The notes beneath the pieces were generated by a model. That model saw only the letters and a list, made by a program, of their open reading frames with translations, did not search any database and had not been told where the DNA came from. Below, one piece after another: positions 1 to 6,396 of a stretch of DNA of 14,802 nucleotides. A program made the position numbers and the translations under genes. The DNA lies in assembly GCA_964428185.1 (NCBI GenBank), contig CAYRXH010000065.1, forward strand, positions 1 through 14,802. The letters run 5' to 3'. Each line of letters begins with the position of its first letter. Within the stretch, counting starts at the first letter, position 1. Origin of the DNA: CAYMAZ01 sp964428185. GTDB taxonomy: Bacteria > Bacteroidota > Bacteroidia > Bacteroidales > DTU049.

Positions 1-532
1 TTTCCTGATTTTGCAACAATCGGAAATTATTCAACACAGGATTTTGCAGCAAATCTGGATTGGCATCAATGGTTTTCATCAAACTTGAAAACACACACAA
101 ATCAAACTCAATATCTGCCGGAGTATTGTTTTTTCTTGTAAACCTGAAAAACACATCACCATCTCCGCTAAAAGAACACTCTCCCCTTGTGGGGATGGGT
201 GACAATACTGCATATTCAACCAATGAATCACAACTTCCTGTATAAATATACAAGGTGTCATAAGGAATGTATGCCAAGCGGGGAGTATAGTCCCATTCAA
301 TTTCAAAGCCAACACCTGGGGTTTCGGGCGCAAAAGTGAACCAGCGGTCATCATAACCCGATTGATAATATGTTGTCAACTCACAGCTGTCTGTTACCTG
401 AATGAAAGTGGCTGTGTGGCAGGTGTATTGAGCCATGGTTTTGTTCAAACTAAGCAAGGCTATGGTGCTGAATATCAGTGCTATAGCCCCCCCCTGCAAG
501 GGTTTAATCAAAGAGATGATAATCTTTTTTAT
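1..532 (-). CDS. 5' part of a secreted protein of unknown function (runs off the left edge)
   Basis: The minus frame is open from about 541 down to base 1, so the C-terminus lies outside the window. The N-terminus reads (x)KKIIISLIK, a hydrophobic stretch, and then an ALLSLNKTMA-Q type signal-peptidase I site, so export is likely. The mature part has several cysteines and is rich in aromatic and beta-forming residues. A segment like DTLYIYTGSCDS is loosely reminiscent of CUB-like beta sandwiches, but no family was recognised. The start is a problem. The codon where Met is expected (532-530) is ATA, an in-frame TAA lies a few codons upstream, and no ATG comes before the signal peptide. Fallbacks are ATT at 541, TTG at 511, or ATG at 436, the last of which would remove the signal peptide. 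A run of eight G lies within the signal-peptide codons. A good promoter match lies just upstream, which supports a real gene. Confidence 0.6.
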   Translation of the reverse strand, partial: MKKIIISLIKPLQGGAIALIFSTIALLSLNKTMAQYTCHTATFIQVTDSCELTTYYQSGYDDRWFTFAPETPGVGFEIEWDYTPRLAYIPYDTLYIYTGSCDSLVEYAVLSPIPTRGECSFSGDGDVFFRFTRKNNTPADIEFDLCVFSSLMKTIDANPDLLQNPVLNNFRLLQNQE

Positions 533-555
533 ATGTTTAATTTTATTTTAAACTG

Positions 556-586
556 CAAAAATAAAGTTTTTGTGGAAAAAAAGCAA
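556..586 (-). promoter_or_regulatory. Bacteroidota-type promoter for the left-edge secreted protein
   Basis: Read on the minus strand, TTG (586-584) is followed after 20 bases by TATTTTTG (563-556), an exact match to the TAnnTTTG -7 element. The signal peptide begins about 25 bases downstream, so a short leader is expected. Position and spacing are seen in the sequence; activity is inferred from the phylum consensus. Confidence 0.45.
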
Positions 587-650
587 GGGTTTTTGAGGGA
601 ACGGATTGCAAAACTTAAATAAAACGAAGGTCTTTAATCATGACTTCAAA

Positions 651-1550
651 TTAGTACACAATTTCAACCCAAGGCATGGAGCGTGACAGTTGAAGAAGTT
701 CTGATTCGGGAATAGGGTTTCCTGACAGGTTGATGTATCTTAAGTTTTTAAGTTGGGTGATTCCTGAAGGGACGGTTCTCAGAAGATTGTTGCTGATATC
801 AAGAATTTCAAGGCTCTTCAGACGATAAATGCTTTTGGGCAGTGCAGTTATTTTGTTATTTGAAAGATTGAGATACGTCATCTTTTTTGAGGAAAGCAGC
901 CCGTTTTCAATTTTCTCAATCTGATTTCTCGATGCATCCAAGTATATCAACTTTGTATGTCTCAGGTTCTTCAGTGATTCCAGCTGATTGTTTTGAAGAT
1001 GCAGTATTTCAAGTCGTGCAAGCATACGGAAATCATCAGGTAATTCAGAAATCATATTATTACTCAGATTCAGTTCGGATAAGGTTCTGATCTGGCACAA
1101 CCGTCTGATATCTTCCAGATTATTTCCTGACAGATTCAGCACTTTCAGATACTTCATGTCATCCATCCTTCTTGGGATTTTTGTGATTTCATTATTGCTT
1201 GCATCCAGAGAAACAATCCGTTTTGCTGAAAAAATATTCCCGGGAATTTTTTTCAGAGAATCGGATGAAATATCTAGACTCACCAGATCGTTTTTGTGTT
1301 CCTTCAGCTGTCCGATGTCGGTCAGGGGCACCTGTTTCACAATGGCAGACCGGGATGTGAATTTAAAATTACAATAGTCATTGACAACATAGAGAGGAGT
1401 TATTCCCAGTGTATAATGATCATCAAATATATTTTTTTCGAAATTCCAGATGTCTTCTTCAATTGTATGCAGTGATCCTCCGGTGGCAATTGCAAGTTCC
1501 ACATACTGATCATTGATTCCGTATTTTGGGTTGTAGCCGCAGATTATCAC
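651..1550 (-). CDS. Leucine-rich-repeat protein; downstream half of a vWA-LRR gene split by TAG
   Basis: The first ~45 residues are not repeats. They read as the last strands of a von Willebrand A domain (VIICGYN, then LAIATGGSLHT), continuing the ORF upstream. From about residue 88 there are nine leucine-rich repeats of 22-23 residues (pattern LxxLxLSxNxIxxLP), ending in a short cap at the C-terminus (WVEIVY). Repeats of this kind form a curved protein-binding surface. The listed start is a GTG in the same frame as the preceding vWA ORF, 9 bases past its TAG stop, with nothing that looks like a signal peptide. The natural reading is therefore one secreted protein, 2672 to 651, about 672 residues if the TAG were a sense codon. 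Expressed alone, this half would stay in the cytoplasm with an incomplete fold at its N-terminus. It ends with TAA. Confidence 0.75.
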   Translation of the reverse strand: MIICGYNPKYGINDQYVELAIATGGSLHTIEEDIWNFEKNIFDDHYTLGITPLYVVNDYCNFKFTSRSAIVKQVPLTDIGQLKEHKNDLVSLDISSDSLKKIPGNIFSAKRIVSLDASNNEITKIPRRMDDMKYLKVLNLSGNNLEDIRRLCQIRTLSELNLSNNMISELPDDFRMLARLEILHLQNNQLESLKNLRHTKLIYLDASRNQIEKIENGLLSSKKMTYLNLSNNKITALPKSIYRLKSLEILDISNNLLRTVPSGITQLKNLRYINLSGNPIPESELLQLSRSMPWVEIVY

Positions 1551-1559
1551 ATGGATAGG

Positions 1560-2672
1560 CTAATCAAGTGTGTCCAGCATTTCATAGTCTCTGATGCAAC
1601 TGTTGTCAGCAATGAGTATGATGTCTTTGTAGTTATCGAAATATTCAGTACCTGCAATGATTGCTTCAATGTCATTTTCAGGGGCATCACCCCCAAATCC
1701 GCGGGAGCCCACAAGGTAGAATGTCTCAATAACAGCATCAACATTATCAGCCTCTATCATATAGATTCCGCCTGTTTCACCGATGGGTTTGTGTGAAGAC
1801 ATATCTCCATCATTGAAAATTGAGAAATAACTGATGGGGCTTTTTTCATAGTATTGATTATGCCAGTTGACAATCTGGGCTCCATAGGGATACATGCTCC
1901 CTGTCCAGTCAACTACAATCAGAATACTGTCCCATCTTTCAATGTTTCTGTCCATGACTTTATAAATTGTTGAGTCATTGGAAGAATTCATGGCAGAAAA
2001 GGATTTGATAAATTTTGTGGTTGCTTTGCTTTTAATATGGCGTTTCTTATTGATGCTGACAGTTAAATGATCTTCAATAATTATTTTTTTCTGTTCAGGC
2101 TCAAGTTTATCTGCAGAATCAATCAAAGACAGCGGGATGTCAAAAAGTGATCCGTAATTGTCTTCAAATGAGACAAAAGCAGAAGCTGAATCATTCAATA
2201 AGGATTCCTCACAATCGAGAATTATTCCATGAAAAAGCTGAGAAGCTTCAGATTGTGAACGGCACGCAGTTTGCCGGATGATTTTCCATTCAATATCAGG
2301 GTCATTTAGCCAGGGAGCAATGGTGAACAGTTCTGTGAGACGGTCTCCAAGAAGACTAAATATTTCCCTGTATTCTCCGTTCACCATAGGATAACTTGTG
2401 TAAACCAGCGTCACTGAAACAACATCAATGGTATCCTCACTCTCAATGTTCTCCGGGTCAATAATTTCTGACACTCCGTAACCATTTTTCAACACAAGGC
2501 ATCCTGTTCCTTCATTCACTTCATATACCGGGATTTCAATGATATTGAAAACCGACAGTATCTGTTCACCATATTTCTCAGGCATTTGTAACCACTTCTC
2601 ATCAAAGGCATGTTGCGCAATGATCGCCTGAGATGTCAAAACCCCCAATAAAAGACAAAGCCCCCTGACCAT
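1560..2672 (-). CDS. Secreted von Willebrand factor A domain protein, truncated by in-frame TAG
   Basis: A signal peptide occupies residues 1-20 (MVRGLCLLLG...AIIA-Q), which fixes the ATG at 2672. Residues 21-245 are an extracytoplasmic region with no family recognised. From about 248 a vWA domain begins: strand ILIVV, then a MIDAS motif DWTGS (D255, T257, S259), and GGDAPEND near 327-334, typical of metal-binding vWA folds. The strand IILIADNS precedes the stop TAG at 1562-1560. The last vWA strand and helix are not in this ORF but continue in the same frame after the stop, leading into leucine-rich repeats. The truncated product would probably not fold as a complete vWA domain. TAG is an ordinary stop here, since it also ends mtaB, the acyltransferase and the symporter. 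Causes to separate are a nonsense mutation, a sequencing or assembly error, or readthrough. Confidence 0.75.
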   Translation of the reverse strand: MVRGLCLLLGVLTSQAIIAQHAFDEKWLQMPEKYGEQILSVFNIIEIPVYEVNEGTGCLVLKNGYGVSEIIDPENIESEDTIDVVSVTLVYTSYPMVNGEYREIFSLLGDRLTELFTIAPWLNDPDIEWKIIRQTACRSQSEASQLFHGIILDCEESLLNDSASAFVSFEDNYGSLFDIPLSLIDSADKLEPEQKKIIIEDHLTVSINKKRHIKSKATTKFIKSFSAMNSSNDSTIYKVMDRNIERWDSILIVVDWTGSMYPYGAQIVNWHNQYYEKSPISYFSIFNDGDMSSHKPIGETGGIYMIEADNVDAVIETFYLVGSRGFGGDAPENDIEAIIAGTEYFDNYKDIILIADNSCIRDYEMLDTLD

Positions 2673-2868
2673 GTGAATGAACCCTTTATTAAAAAACGCT
2701 AGCCAATTCTTTATTGTATATCAGCTTTGAAATTAATTGTAAATTATTTGTTTTTTATTGCTCAATTGTCGAACTGTGCTATCTTTAAATATGTAGATAT
2801 TATAAATGTGAAAGTTTGTACTTTTTGATTTGGTCATGGTTTTTTCCATAAGAATCGAAAAATAATTT

Positions 2869-2876
2869 TAAATTTG
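2869..2876 (+). promoter_or_regulatory. -7 element TAAATTTG upstream of the exported deformylase
   Basis: This is an exact TAnnTTTG match 18 bases before the ATG at 2895. The -33 region has only a T-run (2840-2845), so the match is partial. If used, transcription would begin beyond the TTG codon at 2874, which argues for the ATG at 2895 as the start. Confidence 0.35.
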
Positions 2877-2894
2877 TCACAAAATGAGAAGAAT

Positions 2895-3599
2895 ATGAAG
2901 ACAATATTAAAAGCCGGCGGATTCCTGTTTGTTCTGATGGCAGTTCCCTTTTTATTGCTGGGGTGGTTGATATCATGTCAGAAGAACGGTAATAGGATTG
3001 GTAATTTTTCAAAGGATCAGATTGAAATGATCACATCCGGGCCATCTGACACCAAGATGCAGTTGCTAAACTGGTTCATAGAGGAAGATTCTGTTGTGCT
3101 GAGAAAATATAGCTCCAATATCAGATTTTATAATGATCCTCATCTTACATATTTTATATCGAGGCTGTATAAGACTGTGATTGATCCACAGCATCCTGGA
3201 GTGGGGATTGCAGCACCACAGGTAGGTATTCTGAAACGTATCATCTGGGTAAAGAGATATGATAAAACCGGTGCTCCTTTTGAAGTGTACTTGAATGCAG
3301 AAATTACTGAGTATTCAGACACAATGAAACTCAGACCCGACGGATGCCTTTCCATTCCAGGGGTGAACGGGCAATCATACAGAGCCATTTGGGTAACTGT
3401 CAGGTATAATACCACCGATGGACAGCAGCATACTGAAAAGATTACTCATGAATTTACAGCACATATTTTTCAGCATGAAATTGATCATCTCAATGGTATT
3501 GTATGGCTTGACAGAACGAATCAGGAGAAAAAAGATGGAAAAACCTATGTTGACAATGTTCCTGTTAAAGGTCTCTGGCTGACAGAAGAAGTGTATTGA
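2895..3599 (+). CDS. Peptide deformylase-family protein with lipoprotein signal
   Basis: The product is 234 residues from the ATG at 2895; an in-frame TTG at 2874 is less likely. All three deformylase motifs are present: GVGIAAPQVG (102-111), DGCLS (149-153, Asp where EGCLS is usual) and HEIDH (194-198). C151, H194 and H198 would bind the metal, and E195 is the catalytic glutamate. Deformylases remove the formyl group from N-terminal fMet, normally in the cytoplasm. This one starts with MKTILK, a hydrophobic stretch and the lipobox LISC (C28), followed by a linker of about 40 residues. It should therefore be exported and lipid-anchored, which is odd for the canonical reaction. The housekeeping def is presumably elsewhere. 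The gene is divergent from the vWA-LRR gene and 32 bases ahead of a small lipoprotein remnant that may share its transcript. Family assignment is firm; the cell location is inferred from the signal. Confidence 0.88.
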   Translation: MKTILKAGGFLFVLMAVPFLLLGWLISCQKNGNRIGNFSKDQIEMITSGPSDTKMQLLNWFIEEDSVVLRKYSSNIRFYNDPHLTYFISRLYKTVIDPQHPGVGIAAPQVGILKRIIWVKRYDKTGAPFEVYLNAEITEYSDTMKLRPDGCLSIPGVNGQSYRAIWVTVRYNTTDGQQHTEKITHEFTAHIFQHEIDHLNGIVWLDRTNQEKKDGKTYVDNVPVKGLWLTEEVY

Positions 3600-3631
3600 A
3601 ATTTCAACCTTAAATAAATAATCCCATATAG

Positions 3632-4003
3632 ATAAAATTTTTATTTCCATTGTTCATAATCCTTGTTCAGGCTGTTGTGGTATCCTGTGAACCTGACTCA
3701 GATGAAGACGATTTTGCCATTGCAAACACAGAATGGGGAAAACAGAGTATCACTCTTAGCGAAACCTGAGTCCCTACCAATGAATGGTGCTTTACTTCAA
3801 CCGGTAGTTCAGGAATGGCTGCTCTTACAGGTGTGGTGGTCTATCGTTTCACATACAACATGACAAGACTCAATGCATCAATCAGAAAATTTCAGGTATC
3901 AAGTGAAGATAAATTTGAAATGCATGGACATCATCACTTTTCGGAGCTTTTCTTTAATCTTTCAACGAAGCTGCCTGAAATTCAGGCTCATTTACAATTG
4001 TAA
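3632..4003 (+). pseudogene. Small lipoprotein gene with missing start codon and in-frame TGA
   Basis: One plus-strand frame reads through 3632-4003 apart from one stop. It opens ATA-AAA-TTT, giving (x)KFLFPLFIILVQA followed by lipobox VVSC, then an acidic linker (EPDSDEDD) and about 20 more residues. TGA falls at 3767-3769, codon 46. The same frame then runs 77 residues to TAA, with a histidine cluster (HGHHH) near its middle. TAG lies just before the ATA, so no upstream ATG can serve. TTG at 3650 could start but would lose the positively charged n-region. An ATG at 3815 would express only the C-terminal 62 residues without a signal. Both defects together suggest a decayed gene. No protein family was recognised. 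It follows the deformylase by 32 bases and converges with the acyltransferase, with 9 bases between their ends. Confidence 0.55.
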
Positions 4004-4004
4004 A
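3973..4004. repeat. Two adjacent perfect palindromes at a convergent gene junction
   Basis: GCCTGAAATTCAGGC (3973-3987) and TTTACAATTGTAAA (3991-4004) are each perfect inverted repeats, 3 bases apart, straddling the stop of the lipoprotein remnant. They lie between convergent genes. There is no T-tract right after them on either strand, so a terminator role is weak. Confidence 0.35.
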
Positions 4005-4012
4005 GTACTAAA

Positions 4013-5365
4013 CTAGATTTCGAGAAGCTTTTTTATCAGGCTGCTGCGTAATTTCATTATCTCAGCAGCTTTTTCTTTGTTTCTTCTAATAAAGATGTTA
4101 GCCTTCCACCTGAAAATGGCCCATCTCCAGACCCGCAAATACTGATAAGCACAGATACCAAGAAGCATCATGACCGGAATCGCAAGTAAGCCCCAAAGCC
4201 ATGAAGAAAGAATCAGTCCGGCAATGACAGCCTGAATGATGTACAGGATGGGAGCAACTAAGAGTACGGTTGCAGCAAAATATACCGAACTCCGAAACTG
4301 TGTGTCTGCTATTTTATTGTTGACAAATCTGTATAGGAGTAAAAACGGCAGATAGTTGAGAATTCTTCCAGTAAAATAAACGGGTGCACCAATTGCGATA
4401 AACATGCCGAGCAAAACAGATGCGATTATGGAAATACTTCCTCTAAATAAGACAGGTTCAGAAATTCCAAGTTTTTCAAGTTCAGAATAATAGACTGAAG
4501 CTTCTTTGAGAATTTCAGATGAGCGATCGGGCTCGTTTTTCTGAAGGGCGTTGAATCTGTTGATAAATTCCTGTGCTGCAGTGTAGCTGTCACGAAGTCG
4601 TCTCGAGCGTGAACCCAGTTTCTCATAGATCACACTTTTCCGCATATTTTGAATCAGAACATAGGATTCCTCATTGTCAACATGAATAACAATTGATTTC
4701 AGCGCTGCTTCAAACTCATCGGTGAACTTAACAAGTGCCTGTGAAGGATTTGTTGCATACAGTTCTTTATAATGAGTGTATAACAAGGGTTTGCCCAAAT
4801 GAATTTTTACTTCAGATCTGGGTTTGATATAATCAAGATAGGCTATGCTGACAGGGATGACATGAATTCCGAGTTGAAAATCATGCATGTGTTCGGTCTG
4901 AAGGACCATTCGTGCCAAACCTTTCTTCAGGGGGATCAGTTGCTCCTTGTCATTATGGGTTCCTTCGGGAAATATTCCGATAGCATTTCTGCGAGATAGA
5001 ATACCAGTTGCCATATCAAAGGATTCAGAATTCTGTTGCATGGTTTCCCTTCCGTCACGTATTCTGAACAAGGGAGCAATTCTTAAAAAAGTAAGAATTT
5101 TCCGGATAGTTTTTTTTCGGAAAATATCAGCTCTGGCAAAAAAAACGGGTTGTCTGGAAGTGGCACATAAAATCACCAGTGCATCAATAAGTGCATTCTG
5201 GTGGTTGGCAGCAAAAACCACCGGGACATCCGGAGGAACAGGTGCATCAAAGGTGACAGAATACCTGCGGTAGAAAAATTTGGTCAGAGCAAGGCAAACG
5301 TATTTCTTCAGAAGTGAATATCTGAAGTTGGGTCTGTCAATATTTTTTGGATGTTTTCTATCCAT
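4013..5365 (-). CDS. PlsC-type phospholipid acyltransferase with C-terminal membrane segments
   Basis: The product is 450 residues from ATG 5365 (MDRKHPKNID). An earlier in-frame TTG at 5410 is less likely because it lies deep inside the preceding gene. The N-terminal half carries the acyltransferase signatures: NHQNALID (54-61, catalytic His55 and Asp61) and FPEGTHND (132-139). The histidine and aspartate are separated by five residues rather than the classical four, a spacing I recall from a subgroup of bacterial and glycerol-3-phosphate acyltransferases. The C-terminal third (about 306-410) has two to three hydrophobic segments, then a basic tail. Expected role: acylation of glycerol-3-phosphate or lysophosphatidate at the inner membrane. 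Which acceptor it uses cannot be told. Its start overlaps the symporter's end by 8 bases (CATGGATAG), suggesting translational coupling. It ends with TAG. Confidence 0.85.
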   Translation of the reverse strand: MDRKHPKNIDRPNFRYSLLKKYVCLALTKFFYRRYSVTFDAPVPPDVPVVFAANHQNALIDALVILCATSRQPVFFARADIFRKKTIRKILTFLRIAPLFRIRDGRETMQQNSESFDMATGILSRRNAIGIFPEGTHNDKEQLIPLKKGLARMVLQTEHMHDFQLGIHVIPVSIAYLDYIKPRSEVKIHLGKPLLYTHYKELYATNPSQALVKFTDEFEAALKSIVIHVDNEESYVLIQNMRKSVIYEKLGSRSRRLRDSYTAAQEFINRFNALQKNEPDRSSEILKEASVYYSELEKLGISEPVLFRGSISIIASVLLGMFIAIGAPVYFTGRILNYLPFLLLYRFVNNKIADTQFRSSVYFAATVLLVAPILYIIQAVIAGLILSSWLWGLLAIPVMMLLGICAYQYLRVWRWAIFRWKANIFIRRNKEKAAEIMKLRSSLIKKLLEI

Positions 5366-6305
5366 GTGCTGAAATTTTAGATGTGGCTTTCTGTGACCAA
5401 AAAGTAGCAAGACTTAAGCCTGCAACAATATGCCAGATTCCCCACCATGCGGCAATAAATGCCATGCCGCCAAGCTGCAGATCAGCGGGAAAGATAGAAG
5501 GATTAAAAATCAGAGCAAGGGCAAGTCCTGAATTCTGAATTCCCGTTTCAATGGAAATTGTTTTGCAGTCATTTCTTTTAAGCTTCATCAGGCGTGCAAA
5601 GAAATATCCTGTAGCAAATGCAATTACATTGTGTAACAATACAATTATAAAAATCAGGTGAATATGTTTCAGAAAATTTCGAAAATTGGCAGCAAGTGCT
5701 CCTGCCACAAATCCTCCGAATGCAATAATGGAAAACCATTTGACAGGGGTCAGGATTTTGGAGGTGATTTTTGGCAGCTTCAGTGAGAAAAATAATCCAA
5801 GTATCAGTGGAATTCCAAGAAGTATAAATACAGTTTGAAACATCTGTAACGGATCAACCTCAATGGGTCTGAGCAGGGGTGATGTTTGGGCATACAATCC
5901 TCCCCAGAATGCGAAATTGAAAGGAGTAATAAAAATTGCTGTAAGTGTGGTGACAGCAGTCAGACTAACAGATAACTCAACATTTCCTTTAGCCAATGAA
6001 GAAATAAAATTGGACACATTTCCACCGGGACATGATGCCACGAGCAACATTCCAAGTGCGACGGCCTGTGATGGTTTTAATATAAGGATGAGGAGAAAAG
6101 TAACCAAAGGCAGTAAAACTACCTGAGAAATGATGCCTGTGATGAAGGGGATGGGGTTTCGGATGAGTTGCCTGAATCCGGAAAACTTCATTCCTAGAGC
6201 CACACCAAACATAATAAAAGCTATAGTAATATTCATCACCAGCAAACTACCTTCGCTGAAGTTCAGAGTTATAGAGTCAAGTACTTCAAATGAACGTGAA
6301 AACAT
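5358..6305 (-). CDS. Bile acid:sodium symporter (BASS) family transporter
   Basis: This 315-residue polytopic membrane protein is the usual size for the family. Two conserved signatures are present: CPGGNVSN (92-99) and ETGIQNSGLA (253-262), which in BASS transporters line the sodium sites and the crossing region of the core domain. About nine to ten hydrophobic segments can be seen. Bacterial members import organic anions with sodium (bile acids, pyruvate, pantoate and others), so the substrate cannot be named. A promoter match lies right after the terminator of the gene upstream, so it probably heads its own two-gene transcript with the acyltransferase that overlaps its stop. It ends with TAG. 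Confidence 0.88.
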   Translation of the reverse strand: MFSRSFEVLDSITLNFSEGSLLVMNITIAFIMFGVALGMKFSGFRQLIRNPIPFITGIISQVVLLPLVTFLLILILKPSQAVALGMLLVASCPGGNVSNFISSLAKGNVELSVSLTAVTTLTAIFITPFNFAFWGGLYAQTSPLLRPIEVDPLQMFQTVFILLGIPLILGLFFSLKLPKITSKILTPVKWFSIIAFGGFVAGALAANFRNFLKHIHLIFIIVLLHNVIAFATGYFFARLMKLKRNDCKTISIETGIQNSGLALALIFNPSIFPADLQLGGMAFIAAWWGIWHIVAGLSLATFWSQKATSKISAHG

Positions 6306-6319
6306 CAGATAAATTTGGA

Positions 6320-6349
6320 CAAAATTACAGTTTTTTTGAAAGAAACAAA
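6320..6349 (-). promoter_or_regulatory. Promoter for the BASS symporter
   Basis: On the minus strand, TTTG (6349-6346) is followed after 18 bases by TAATTTTG (6327-6320), an exact TAnnTTTG. The ATG at 6305 is 14 bases further, so the leader would be very short. The -33 element lies in the T-rich tail of the preceding terminator. Confidence 0.42.
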
Positions 6350-6379
6350 AAAAGGCTGCTCATTCTCGGAACAGCCTTT
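6347..6379 (-). terminator. Intrinsic terminator after the ornithine carbamoyltransferase gene
   Basis: Read on the minus strand: AAAGGCTGTTC (6379-6369), 7-base loop (6368-6362), GAGCAGCCTTT (6361-6351), then more T. The stem is 11 bp with one T-G wobble, and the T-tract is seven long. It starts 18 bases past the stop of the upstream gene. This is the clearest terminator in the window. Confidence 0.85.
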
Positions 6380-6396
6380 ATGTTAAGGTTAATAAT

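Noticed and set aside
362..622. Plus-strand ORF of 86 codons over the left-edge gene
   Set aside because: It is antisense to the signal-peptide frame and its promoter, with no family features; a shadow ORF.
1560..1562. TAG recoded as an amino acid throughout the genome
   Set aside because: TAG also ends mtaB, the acyltransferase and the symporter at their expected lengths, so general reassignment does not fit.
2874..2894. TTG start seven codons before the deformylase ATG
   Set aside because: It overlaps an exact -7 promoter element, and the ATG gives a standard lipoprotein signal.
3767..3769. In-frame TGA as a selenocysteine codon
   Set aside because: No convincing SECIS-like hairpin follows within the next ~40 bases, and the small lipoprotein is not a known selenoprotein type. 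The missing ATG points to decay.
3663..3863. 66-codon plus-strand ORF over the lipoprotein remnant
   Set aside because: The neighbouring frame carries the lipobox and continues past the stop; this frame has no recognisable features.
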